Positions 1 through 10,470 of a stretch of 64,000 nt of DNA are shown here, in pieces. Every line of letters begins with the position of its first letter. Positions within the stretch are counted from its first letter, which is position 1. A model generated the notes under the pieces. That model searched no databases. It was not told where the DNA came from and worked only from the letters and a program-made list of their open reading frames with translations. Both the position numbers and the translations under genes were made by a program. Source of the DNA: Narthecium ossifragum (Eukaryota; Streptophyta; Magnoliopsida; Dioscoreales; Nartheciaceae); contig OY986972.1 of NCBI GenBank assembly GCA_963920575.1, positions 19,229,271-19,293,270 of the forward strand, in the 5' to 3' direction.

Positions 1-1026
1 CAGTTTTGTGCTCTCTTCCTTGGAGAGTACTTTTCGAGGACTGAGAGGATGGCGCGAGTGCAGGAGTTTGTCTCTCTAGTTCAAGGCAGTAGCAGTGGGT
101 CAGAGTATGCCAGTCGGTTTACTCATTTGTCGAAGTATGCTCTGGCGATGGTGGCTCTGGAGGCAGATAGGGTGAGCCGCTTCGAGCAGGGTCTTCGGGA
201 GGATATCCGAGTACAGGTGGCCTCGCGCTGTCTGATCACCTATGCTGCGGTGCTAGACAGTGCACTTGCCACTGAGAAGACTCTAGAGGACTGCCGCCGT
301 AGTAGAGTTCAGGGAGCAGCAGCGCCAGTGGTGGTAGAGTCCAGTGCAGGGCCATCTAAGGGGCCTTTCAGGAGGAGTTTTGGGAAGAAGCAGAGACCAC
401 ACCCGGGACAGCGGCTTACGCAGCAGTACCAGCAGTCGCAGTCACATCAGCAGCATCAGCAGCAATCCCAGTCGGGAGACGACAGTCGACAGTCCCAGAT
501 CGGTAGAGGTCAGAAGAGAAGAGTGGAGAGGGGACCTCCTGTGTGTTTTGGGTGTCAGCAGCCCGGACACATCAAGAGGTTTTGCCCTTTTGCTCAAGGG
601 GGACAGCCTTCTGCTCAGGCATCAGTTACATCGGCCCAGGAACCGCACAGGGGAGCAGGCCCTAGTGCGCAGGGCAGCGGCAGTCAGGGAGTCCGACAGG
701 GTAGAGTGTTTGCATTGCCAGAGACTGTGACCCCAGCGGAGCCATCGGTTGTTGGAGGTACCATTTTGCTTTTTGGTGCCCCTGTCTCAGTTCTTTTCGA
801 TTCTGGCGCGTCGCATTCTTTCATTTCAGCCTCTTGTGTGCGACTTTTGGGGTTAGAGCCAGTAGCCTTGGAGACGGTGATTCTTGTGGGGTCACCTGTC
901 GGGAGTGGGGCCCGAGTGGATTCAGTATGTCAGGGATGTGAGTTAGAGCTTGGGGATATTCGACTGGAGGTGGACCTGTGTGTCCTCGAGATGACGGGAT
1001 TTGATGTTATCCTTGGTATGGATTGA
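1..1026 (+). pseudogene. Ty3/gypsy gag and protease, 5'-truncated by the window edge
   Basis: This encodes the capsid/nucleocapsid and aspartic protease part of a gypsy retrotransposon. The frame is already open at base 1, before the Met at 49, so the N-terminal gag lies outside the window. Counting from that Met, a retrotransposon gag segment occupies about residues 1-85. A Gln-rich linker follows, then a CX2CX4HX4C zinc knuckle (C166, C169, H174, C179), then a retropepsin-like domain with D251-S-G. The frame stops with TGA at 1024-1026, where the family normally has Trp (the D-W-L motif after the protease), so this is a TGG to TGA nonsense change. The sequence continues in the same frame into RT. 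The closest relative in the window is the gypsy element at 35602-45482. Being part of a larger gag-pol is certain; inactivity is inferred from the stops. Confidence 0.88.
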
Positions 1027-2330
1027 CTCGGATCCTACCGAGCGCTGATTGACTGCTACCGGCGTAGAGTCACAGCTTGTACTCCTGAGGGCAATTGCTT
1101 TAGCTTCTTTGGGGATAGACATATAGCTGAGCCCACAGATTTTGCTGAGTTGAGGCGTGGGTGCCAGTTGACTGCTTTGTTGGCGAGCCTCAGTTTGTCC
1201 GAGTCTGATGGGACTCAAGATATCAGCTTGCCCCGAGTTGTGTGTGAGTTTTCTGATGTTTTCCCTGATGATTTGCCGGGATTGCCGCCTCGTAGAGAGA
1301 TAGATTTTGAGATAGAGCTTCTGCCGGGTACTACACCTATCTCTCTATCGCCATTCAGGATGGCACCAGCTGAGCTGCGAGAACTTAGGGCTCAGCTGGA
1401 TGATTTGTTGGGGCTATGATTCATTCGGCTGAGTGTGTCACCCTGGGGAGCGCCCGCACTTTTTATAAAGAAGAAGGACGGATCCCTCCGGATGTGTATT
1501 GATTACCGGAAGCTAAACAAGGTGACTGTGAAGAACAAATATCCCCTGCCCTGGATCGATGATCTGTTTGATTAGCTGAGAGGTGCCAAGGTGTTCTCAA
1601 AAATTGATCTGAGATCTGGCTACTACCAGCTGAGGATTCGGGAGAGTGATATTCCGAAGACGGCCTTTCGGACTCGATATGGTCACTATGAGTTTGTGAT
1701 GATGCCTTTTGGTATGTCGAATGCGCCCGCGACCTTTATGGATTTGATGCAGAGGGTGTTCAGACCCTTCCTAGATCAGTTTGTCGTTGTCTTCATTGAC
1801 GACATTTTGATCTATTTCGCATACTGATGAGGAGCATGCACAGCATTTGAGAATAGTGTTGCAGTTGCTCAGAGATCATCAGTTGTATGCTAAGGCATCA
1901 AAGTGTGAGTTCTGGTTAGCTGAAGTGGGCTTTCTGGGCCATGTGGTGTCTGCAGCTGGAGTGGCAGTTGATCCATCAAAAGTCCAGGAAGTATTGCAGT
2001 GCCAGAGGCCAAAGTCTGTATTTGAGGTTCGCAGTTTCCTCGGGTTGGCAGGATACTACAGACGATTTATCCAGAATTTCTCTAGAATTGCAGCTCCGAT
2101 GACGCAGCTCACCAGGAAAGGGGTTCCTTTGGTTTGGACCGACTCCTGTGAGGCAGCATTTGAGGAGTTGAAGAGGCGGTTGACTGAGGCACCCGACTAT
2201 CCCGAAGAGAGATGTTGGATACAACGTCTATTGTGATGCCTGCATCGAGGGTTTAGGTTGCGTACTCATGCAGGAGGGTCATCCTGTTGCCTATGGATCA
2301 CGCCAGCTGAAGGATCATGAGAAGAATCCA
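1027..2330 (+). pseudogene. Ty3/gypsy reverse transcriptase and start of RNase H, broken
   Basis: This continues the gag-protease frame. The protease-RT linker (VCEFSDVFPDDLPGLPP) is at about 1240-1290. The RT finger and palm follow, with the [13 protein letters not shown] block near 1600-1640 and the catalytic IDD-I-L motif near 1795-1812. After these come the connection segment ([12 protein letters not shown]) near 2030-2065 and the first RNase H residues (YGSRQLKDHEKN) near 2290-2325. There are in-frame stops at about 1417 (TGA) and 1573 (TAG), a frameshift at about 1820, and further damage near 2200. Homology ends abruptly near 2330, so the rest of RNase H, the integrase and the chromodomain-like tail are missing. 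The stops look like CGA to TGA and CAG to TAG changes, as expected from deamination of methylated C. Confidence 0.88.
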
Positions 2331-3880
2331 TCGCAGACACGAAAGATTTCGTCGCAGACGCGTCGCTGATCCTTCGCAGACGCGTCGCGAGCGAGGCAAG
2401 TTGCAGCGGCGACGCAACGTCAGAAACATTGGGGGGCTAGTCCACCCGTGGGAGAAGTCGGTGCGCGTCTTGGCGTACGGGGCGCCGACATCCGATTTCA
2501 TTGATCTTTGCGCCGTTTCGACCTGTTTTCCGAACTCTATCTGTTTCTAATAGTTTCAACCGTGTTTGGAGCCCTACCTGACCGCTTTCCTTGTTCTTGT
2601 TCTTTAGGCGATCGGGTGGGTGACCGTCAGAGTTCGGAGCGTGACGTGGACCCCAGGGCTTAGGGATTTCACGTCAATCGCCTTTTGAGGCAGGAGTTGC
2701 CTCTTAGGAATTTTATAAATTATGTTATGATCTGCTTGCTAATGATGTGTTGTTGTGCATGTTGGGTTTCTAATGATGATATGTAATCTGTGTGACTGGT
2801 GATGTATGTATGTGTATATGTGATGCTATATATGCCATGATAGTGTTATGATGTGTTGGGCTAGTTGAGCCATCTACTTGCTTAATCATGTTATGGAATG
2901 TTATGCAAAGCTTTTCCTGTATTGTATGCATATATGAGAACTTATGAACCATTATATTTTTTTATTATTATGTATATGGTTTATGCATACATGCTAGGAA
3001 TGTCAGGCTGTCTTAGGTTAGGGATTGTGATAGGGTCTAGTCAGGTCCTGAAGCTAGACTAGTCGGAGTCTAGGGGCTATGTCGATTGAGGACTTTGACC
3101 TGACATGAGGACTTTTCTGATTGAGGATTTGACTTGAGAGTGTGTTGCCTATACTAGTATATTGAGGCCTGTATAGAGTTTATAGGGGTCTGGGTGAGCG
3201 TTGGCGGCCGGACGCGGTGCTGTGCATGTAAGACTGCCCAGACTAGCCAGACCATACTAGGATCAGTAAACTAGGATAGGTGGATCTTGTACCTATACGA
3301 GTATACTGGGGCCGGGTATAGAGTCTATAGGGGTATGGGCTAGCGTTGGCGGCCGGACGCGGTGCTGTGCATGTAAGACTTATCCATACTAGCCAGACCA
3401 TACTTGGGTAGTATACTAGGATAGGTGGGTGTACACCAGTGTCCTAGAGTGTGTCAGGTGACTCCTACTGGGCTTTCGAGCTCATTTTCCTTGGGTTTTG
3501 TTGTGCAGGAGGTGGGCCTGAGACTAGTGCACCACATGGAGGTGGTCAGCGGTGACGAGGCGTCAGTTTTTGTACATATTGAGTGAGAGTTAGTTTTGTA
3601 GTAGGTAGAGGGTTGTGGGTTGTATCTCAATTTCTTTTTGTACTCTACCTTAACTCTCCAATTGTATATTGTAGTCTCGTGGCTCAAACATGTATTTGAT
3701 GACTGAAACCCTATGTACTTGAATGATAAAAGGATGTGAATGTTGTAAATATTAGATGTGTTATCATATAATGTGTAGTTGTATCTGTTGATAGGTTGTA
3801 ATAGTGATCTCACGTGCCCGTGCCCAAGGGTCATGCCAAAATTTTTTAGAAATTTTGGGATATATTTTAGAAATTCTGAG
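2331..3880 (+). other. Noncoding LTR-like sequence joined to the truncated gypsy pol
   Basis: No protein homology was recognised. The sequence is GT-rich with scattered polyadenylation-like A/T runs, and it resembles the R/U5 part of chromovirus LTRs, for example in the pyrimidine tract with an acceptor-like CTTTAG near 2607. It begins exactly where RNase H homology stops, so it was probably joined by deletion or recombination. The left and right LTR ends could not be fixed. It contains the tandem duplication listed separately. Confidence 0.4.
3148..3436 (+). repeat. Tandem duplication, two copies of a 144-bp unit
   Basis: Unit 1 (3148-3291) and unit 2 (3292-3436) share the core GGCGGCCGGACGCGGTGCTG followed by TGCATGTAAGACT, then CTAGCCAGACCATACT. 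The copies differ at scattered positions. They lie inside the LTR-like noncoding stretch, and no coding role is visible. Confidence 0.8.
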
Positions 3881-5639
3881 GAGAGGAAGCGGGTGCGCAT
3901 CCCGTCCGATGACGGCGACCGCGGTAGGAAGAACGACAACAACGGCAACGGTGCTCGACGGCTGAGGAGAGGAACTAGCGGAGGTGATCAACTGCGACCA
4001 GAGGAGTCTGAGGCGTGTGCCGGCGGTGCTTGTGGTCGGAGAAGAAGAAGAAGAGGGAGAAGCGACCCTGAGGTAGGGCTTCTTCCATAAACTTGGTTTA
4101 GACTCTACTAGCTTAGAGTAGGATCGGTTTGATGTTTGCAAAGTTAGGATCTTGGCTTCCTATGTTGATTTCATGGTCTTCGATGTGTGCTTCTATTCTC
4201 TTCTTTGTTGTTCTTGCATAGAGCTGTGGGCGTGATGGGTTTTTGGAGCTTTGGTTTGGTTTTCCTCCTTTTCCTCTGTTTTTCCCGGCGTCTCCTTCAC
4301 CCTTTTTCTTCTTTCCGGTGGCTCTTTCCCCTGTATTTCTGGTGGCTCTTCCCTTATTCTTCGGAGGCTCGTCCCTCTATTTTCTTGTGAGGAGTGTCTT
4401 GGTCTTTGGTTTCTTTGGCAGTGTTGCCTAGCCATGCCCTGTGTCCTGGTACGTCCCTCTTCTCTGTTTCCGGCGATCCCTTCTCCTTCCCCTCCGGTGA
4501 ATGCCCCTTCCTCCTCTACACAAGGCAGCCTCTGCCGTCCCCATGACCTCTTCCACTCTTTCCACCTCTCCGTGACCTCCTGCTTGCCGGATCCCCTTTG
4601 TCAATCCGGTGGTTGCTTGGCCTTGATTCTCCCCTTCCCCGATGAAGCCCTTCGAGGAATGGCTTCAAGCTGCTGCCAGGTCCAATCTCCCCCATGCTAG
4701 GCTTGTCCCTTGGCTGCCTCGGTCCAGTTTGTATGTTAAGTCCTATAGATGTTTGATGAAATGCCAAAGAGAGTTGTCGAACTGTTGTTAGTCGCTATCA
4801 TGTTGCTGAGCCTAGCTTCCTGATGCATGTAGCTTCCTCCTAGGATGCTCTATCCTAGGACAGATGCTATGTCCTATCAAATTGCCATGCCCAATTATAT
4901 TGCTATGCTAGACTTCTAAGTATGCTAGGTCATGACCTCTTTCCATTCTATGCCATGTTGTTCCTGCTTGATACTTAGACTATTGTTGCAAATATGCTTA
5001 TCTTGATGAGTTGTGGAGCATCTGATTCATGGTCATCTGCTCTATTTTCCATGGCTATGTAGGAAAGATCTACTTTGCTCTGCTTGCATCTAGTCCTTGA
5101 TTAATCCGTTGATTATTCTCTGTCGTTTATCTGGATCTTCTATTTTTTTGACTCCTCATGCAACTGCTATGCTCTTACCATGATTCGTCTCTCTATTCAT
5201 GCCATGTGTTGCTTCCGGTAGCGATATTGTATTCATGTCTATGCCATACCTACGTTCTTTTCTGCCATGCTTGCCTGCTATAAGTGAGCTAAGACTGCTA
5301 TGCTTCATCCTGTTTATGCCATGACGGGTGGATTAGCTTTGCATTTAAATTTGAAGTGAATGGTGTTTGAGGCTCATGAATAAATCCTTTATAGTGCTCT
5401 ATGTCTTTTCCCTCAATTAATTCCTATAATCTCATATCTATTATCTCAATTATACTTGCTTATATCATGTATAAGCCTAGGGCCGGCGGTGTGCCTGTTT
5501 ATATTTCTTTGTGGGAATGTTTATATTTTGCGGGCCAGTGGTGCCCTGTGAATTGGTTAGCTGGGGGTGTGCCCCATTGTACAATTTCGGGCTGACGGTG
5601 GTGCATGTCGTCGTAATGCCGAAATTTGGATTGAAACGT
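3881..5639. other. Noncoding stretch; probable upstream part of a gypsy LTR
   Basis: A GC-rich, Arg/Gly-biased stretch (3880-4090) is followed by a CT-rich tract (4190-4700) and then AT-rich sequence. Open frames occur on both strands but are compositional and have no recognisable domain. Given the LTR terminus at 6747 and the roughly 2.4-kb LTR size of related copies in the window, this probably includes the 5' part of that LTR. I could not align its start, and nothing else is supported here. Confidence 0.35.
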
Positions 5640-6747
5640 GATAATACTGAAATAGCTTAGCTCTCTTTTATGTCTTATATGCTAAATTGGACATGCTTGA
5701 TGAGATGTCATGTAGAGACACCTAGGCCTAGTTGATTGTGTAGGCTCATGCATGTTGTAATGCATTAGAAGCATTAAGGCTAGGTGGTAGGCGATGGATT
5801 CGATCGCCGATCCGGGGTTCTCGGGTAGCCCGGATCTAGCCCTAGGACCGGGGTTTGGGTAGTCGAGGATTAGAACGGAATTGTCATCAATGATCATGCT
5901 TGATATCACTTGAGGTTATTGTTATAGTCGATCATGTTTGATATTATTGTATTTGAGGTGTAGAGGTCGTGTCGGGTCTCCAAGGCCAAGCACTAAGGAT
6001 GGTTGTCGATGTCCCTGACATGTGTATCCCCGCGAGAGATGGTATGACTGGGAAGGGTGGTACCTGGACAGGAGCCCGTAGTCTTTGTTTCCTCTCGTTT
6101 GTTCTTGGGTGAGGGTGGGACCTGGACAGGAGCCCTCGGGAATCGACGGGGTTATGGGGCCCCTTGGCATACCTTAGGCTTAGGTGGAGAACGACTCAGT
6201 TGCAGTTTCCCTTCCTTTAGTGCGACGTAGAGTAGAACCCTATTGGGCATTATTGCTCACCCTACCTGGGTTGCATCGGTGATGCAGGTCGATGCAGTTC
6301 CTTCTTTCATGTGTTCTTCTAGACGATGACGCGATATGTCGAGGTGATCGAGGACTTGGAGCTTTGAAGAGTTCGTCAATAGATAATTTACAGTTTTAAT
6401 CAATGATATATAAATTGGTGTATAATCTGAAATGTTCGAGAACAGAATTGTATGATTATTAATTCAATTGTATTTGAGAAAGGTTGTTATATTATTGATG
6501 TAGGCATTTAAGAAATGTAATGATTAGTTATTTTCAATTTTACCATTGTACAAGTTGAAATTGTAAGGTGTACAGATTTCTGGTGCTATAATTATAAAGG
6601 GGATTCTGTCGAAATTTTTGTATGAATTTGAGGATTAAATTGTTTAAATTCATAACAGTTATATACTTGTGCGCCAATTGATGATGTAAACAGGTTTAGG
6701 TGGCTCACGCCTCGATCTGGATGGGTTTTCCGGGTCGGGGCGTGACA
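5640..6747 (+). mobile_element. 3' part of a gypsy LTR related to the 2.4-kb LTR family
   Basis: This shares ordered blocks with the LTRs at 12382-14811, 35602-38052, 43036-45482 and 56510-64000. The blocks are CTAGGCCTA-like plus GGCTCATGCATG, GCCGATCCGGGGTTCTCGGG, GTCGATGTCCCTGACATG, and GTAGAGTAGAACCCTA before the polyA region. It ends in the family terminus GGGTCGGGGCGTGACA at 6747. It is more diverged than the other copies, so it is a subfamily. It could be the 3' LTR of the broken gypsy element that begins at base 1, since both are on the plus strand. That link is inference. Confidence 0.7.
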
Positions 6748-6748
6748 A

Positions 6749-7105
6749 CATCATTTCTTCATAGAGGCTGTCGGTTGATGCGACGGTGGATGTATAGATC
6801 GCCCATGATGTTTGAAAGCTGCATTTTGAGCTAGACGGCTGAAACGACGGTCCATGAATGGATCGACCATGGATGCATCATTTTCTCATAGAGGCTGGCG
6901 GTCGCTGCGATGGTGGATACGTGGGATCAATCGTGAAGTTTGAAAACTGCATTTTTGAGCTAGACGGCTGAAACGACGGGCGATCTATGGATTGACCTTA
7001 GATGTATCATTTCCTCACAGAAACTGACGGTCAATATGACGGTGGGTGCGTGGATCGATCATGAAGTTTGAAGGCTACATTTTGAGCTAGACGGCTAAAG
7101 CGACG
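6749..7105 (+). repeat. Tandem repeat of about 128 bp, 2.8 copies
   Basis: Units start at 6749, 6876 and 7005, the last truncated near 7105. Each begins with a TATCATTTCNTCAnAGA-like block followed by GACGGTNNATGCGACGGTGG-like sequence. Each then carries TTTGAAAGCTGCATTTTGAG and CTAGACGGCTGAAACGACGG. The GGTCGATC-like words match the palindromic-word arrays found in several LTRs of this window. The block lies directly after the LTR terminus at 6747. Confidence 0.85.
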
Positions 7106-7119
7106 CTCACGTGATTGGC

Positions 7120-7441
7120 ACGTGAGTTGTTTTCCATCAAGGGAGATAACACCGTCTGGGCTCAAACCCTAAATCGCGCCGTCACATAAAATATAGGATA
7201 GTAAAGTACATTTTTCAAACTATAGGATAGTAAACTGCCATTACACTAAACTACAGGGTATCAAAATGCACAATGCTTGACACGTGAGCGGTTTTCCGTC
7301 CAAAGAGATAACGCCGTCTAGGGGCAGGCCCTAAATCAAGCCGTCACAGAAAATGTAAGGTAGTAAACAAAATTTTTAAAACTATAGGGTAGTAAACTGT
7401 CATTATACTAAACTACAGGGTATCCAAAATGTAAAAACCCC
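7120..7441 (+). repeat. Tandem duplication, two copies of a 161-bp unit
   Basis: The copies start at 7120 and 7281, each with CACGTGAG. Both contain TTTTCCNTC, GAGATAACNCCGTCT, CCCTAAATC, GCCGTCACA, repeats of AGGGTAGTAAACTG, and ACTAAACTACAGGGTATC. The phrase resembles terminal or subterminal sequence of plant DNA transposons, but I could not find paired TIRs or a TSD, so no element is called. Confidence 0.8.
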
Positions 7442-7815
7442 TATTTTTAATCATGATTAAATATGTTGAAATATTGGAATTATGTTGTGACATGTTTTAA
7501 TTTACTATACTTTAATGTGACTATGAGTTGAAAGGTTTATTCATGGATATTATTTCTATTTCATGCATTAGAGATGATGAATATTAGAATTGATTTCTAA
7601 TGGTATATTCAAGGGAATGTATAGATGTTTGTGGGTGTCCTCCCTTAAAACTCTCAGGACACTATAACTCCTCCACTTGGGTAACCCAGTAGTTTAAAAG
7701 CTTGTTGCTCATGCTAAGTGCAATCCTGAGACCTACGAAAGTGTCTAGTTAGATTTACTGCTTTCTTTTTATCTTTTCTTTGCTCGAGAACTAGCAAAGT
7801 GTAAGTTGGGGGGTG
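7435..7815 (+). mobile_element. 3' end of an Athila/Tat-type internal region with polypurine tract
   Basis: This aligns along its length with 46930-47301, the internal 3' end of the Tat-like element at 30745-48987. Shared blocks are AATCATGANTAAATATGTT, GGATGTTTGTGGGTGTC, AAACTCTCAGGA, GGTAACCCAG, GCTAAGTGCAATC and TGCTCGAGAA. It ends in a purine-rich PPT (AAGTTGGGGGGTG) immediately before the LTR start TGATAAG at 7816. The upstream body of this element is not present. Confidence 0.8.
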
Positions 7816-8787
7816 TGATAAGTCATTAATTATTCATAATTAAACCCCTTAAATTACCTTTTTTAGACCAAGAGTAGGCGTATTTGATATCTTATTGTTT
7901 GATTTCAGATTTAAGTAAGATTTGAGAAGAAATACAAGAAATTCGGCCAAAAATCAGTAAATTCTGCAAAAAGACTACTTCATCGACTGTTTGGAAATAA
8001 ATCTCCAGAAATTCTACAGAACTCTAAATATTCTGAAATTCTGGGAGATGAAAGAAGACTTCAAGAGCTATAATGTTTATGTTGAAGACTTTATGAGATT
8101 CCATATACATTGGTGCCCGTTTTGAAGCAATGCTGGATCTATGAAAGCTAAAATTTGAGAAAGGCTGAAATTAATTAATGACATGGCAGTGAAGATCCAG
8201 TCAAACCGATTGGAGCGATGGATCGGTTTTGAGTTCGATCGGTCACTCAGATGACGTCATCAACACGGAATTTAGGGAAATTAGAGTTTAAGTTCAAGGA
8301 AAAATTACCAATTAGTCTCATTTGGAGACTTTTCTTCCCCTGTAGTCCGGATAGAAGGTTTTAACCCATTTAGTCCCCTAACCACTAATAGTATGATGAA
8401 AATACTCGTCCCTCTTCAAAATTTTAAAAAAATTCAAAAAAGAAAAGAAACGGGGAGCCGGAGAAAGAGGTGTCAACGGGGATGGCGCCGGGGACGAAGG
8501 TGGCGATGGGGGCATCGGGGATCGACGATGGACGGCGCGATGACATCGATCCGACAGGATCCGACGCTATCCGATCTCGTCGCCGATCTCACCTTTCGAT
8601 TCCGTCGCCGATCGGGAGGTCGTCGACATCGGTCGCGATCCCATTGCCAGGTCGCAATCCATGATCTCGGGATCGGGATGGGGAGGTCGGAGATGAAGGA
8701 TCATGACGGACGGGGTCAGAAGGAGGAGGAGATCGTCGAACGGGATCGCGACGAATGAGGAGCTTCAGGATCGACGACGGGGGCGAG

Positions 8788-9070
8788 GAGCTTCGAGATG
8801 TTGAGGATCGCGATGGGGGCGCCGGAGAAGGGGACGGCGAGATCGGGGGCGAGGAGCTCTGGGATATCGAGGATGGTGAATGGGGCGCCGAGGAAGGGGA
8901 CGGTGAGATCGGGGGCAAGGAACTCCGGGATCTCGAGGATCGCGACGGGGGCGCCGGGGAAGGGGACGGTGAGATTGGGGATGAGGAGCTCCGGGATGTC
9001 GAGAATCGTGACGGGGGCGCCGGGGAAGGAGATGGCAAGATCGGGGATGAGGAGCTCCGGGATCGACGAT
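8788..9070 (+). repeat. 66-bp minisatellite, about 4 copies, inside the MULE-like element
   Basis: The motif GGGGGCGCCGGRGAAGGGGA recurs near 8815, 8881, 8947 and 9012, a period of 66 bp. Each copy is followed by GAGATCGGGG, GAGGAGCTCCGGGATnTCGAG and GATnGTGA. Since 66 is a multiple of 3, every frame stays open and gives a spurious 22-residue protein repeat. Confidence 0.85.
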
Positions 9071-9249
9071 GGACGGAAGCTCGGGATCGGTGACGGCGAG
9101 GAAGGAGGAGATCGGGGACGACGGAAAGGGAGGTGATCGGGGTGGCGATGGAGGTGGCGGTGGAGGTGGCGGCAGGGAAGGAGGAGATCGGGGGAAGGTC
9201 GTAGGAAGAGGTGAGGGGAGAAAGAAAAAGCAGGGAAAATAGGAAAAAT

Positions 9250-10470
9250 GTAGGAAAACATGGGAAAATAATACAAGAGTAACTACCGGAATTATAAAAA
9301 GTAACTACCAAAATTATGGGAAGTAACTACCACTGGTATTGTGGAATGTAAGTACCCAAATTATAGAAAGTAACTACCACCAGCATTATGGAAAGTAACT
9401 ATCACCAGTTTTGTGCAAAGTAACTACCGTGGAAAGTAACTACCGCGAAAAGTAAGTACCGTGAAAAATAAGTATGGTAGAAACTAAAGTTATTTTCCAT
9501 TTTCAAAAATACAAAGTAAAATTCCCCTACTAATTGTTTTGATTTTCCCCATAATTTTCTTATTTTAGCTAATTTTTGCACTTATTATTGGTGAAAAGTA
9601 ACTACAGTGGAAAATAACTGATAAAATCGTGGAAAGTAACTACCACCAGTATTGTGGAAAGTAACTACCACTTAAGTCAGCCCTACTTTTTTGAAAAAGT
9701 AATTACCGTGGAGAAGGGCCCCCCACTATTTTTCTTCATTTATCCCATATTTTCCTTATTTTAGTTGATTTTTTCACATACTATTGGTGAAAAGTAACTA
9801 CTGTGGAAAGTAACCACCTATATTGTGAAAAGTAACTACCACCAGTATTGTGGAAATTAACTACCACCAACATTGTGGAAAGTAATTACCACCAGTATTG
9901 TGGAAATTAACTATCGTGGAGAAGGGGCCCTGCTATTTTTCTTGATTTTTCCCATATTTTTTCTTATTTTAGCTGATTTGTTTCGCATATTATTTGTAAA
10001 AAGTAACTACCGTGGAAAGTAATTACCAGTATTGTGGAAAGTAACTACCATCAGCATTGTGAAAAGTAACTACCACCAGTATTGTGGAAAGTAATTACCA
10101 TCAGCATTGTGAAAATAACTACCGTGGAGAAGGGGCCCCACTATTTTTCTTGATTTTTCCATAATTTTCCTTATTTTAGCTGATTTTTTCGCATATTATT
10201 TGTGAAAAGTAACTACCATGGAAAGTAACTTCCATATTTCATAAAAGTAACTACCATATTGTATGAAAAGTAAGTTCCATAATTTTCACAATATTTTTCA
10301 TTATTGTGGAAAATAACTACCAGTATTGTGGAAATTAACTACCACTAGTATTGTGAAAAGTAAATACTAAAATTGTGAAAAGTAACTATCAGCATTGTGG
10401 AAAGTAACTACCAAAATTGTGGAAAGTAACTAACAGAATTGTGGAAAGTAACTGCCACAAGAATTGTGGA
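9250..10470 (+). repeat. Dispersed-tandem short repeat, core GTGGAAAGTAACTACCACCA
   Basis: Several dozen copies of a roughly 20-30 bp unit occur here. The core is (G)TGGAAAGTAACTACC, often followed by ACCAGTATT or ATCAGCATT. A longer higher-order block (GAGAAGGGGCCCCNCTATTTTTCTT ... TTATTTTAGCTGATTTTTTC) repeats near 9540, 9710, 9920 and 10130, giving a period of roughly 200 bp. The whole block is the AT-rich core of the MULE-like element. Confidence 0.85.

Noticed and set aside
3779..4090. A small Arg/Gly-rich protein gene
   Set aside because: No domain is present, similar frames occur on the minus strand, and the composition fits LTR leader sequence.
6749..7105. A CRISPR-like array of spaced repeats
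   Set aside because: The units are contiguous 128-bp tandem repeats with no constant short repeat plus unique spacers, and the sequence is plant nuclear DNA.
8589..9311. Long Ser/Pro/Arg-rich open frames on both strands in the GC-rich part of the MULE-like element
   Set aside because: They arise from a 66-bp repeat of low stop-codon density. Frames are open in several phases, with no domain and no plausible start context.
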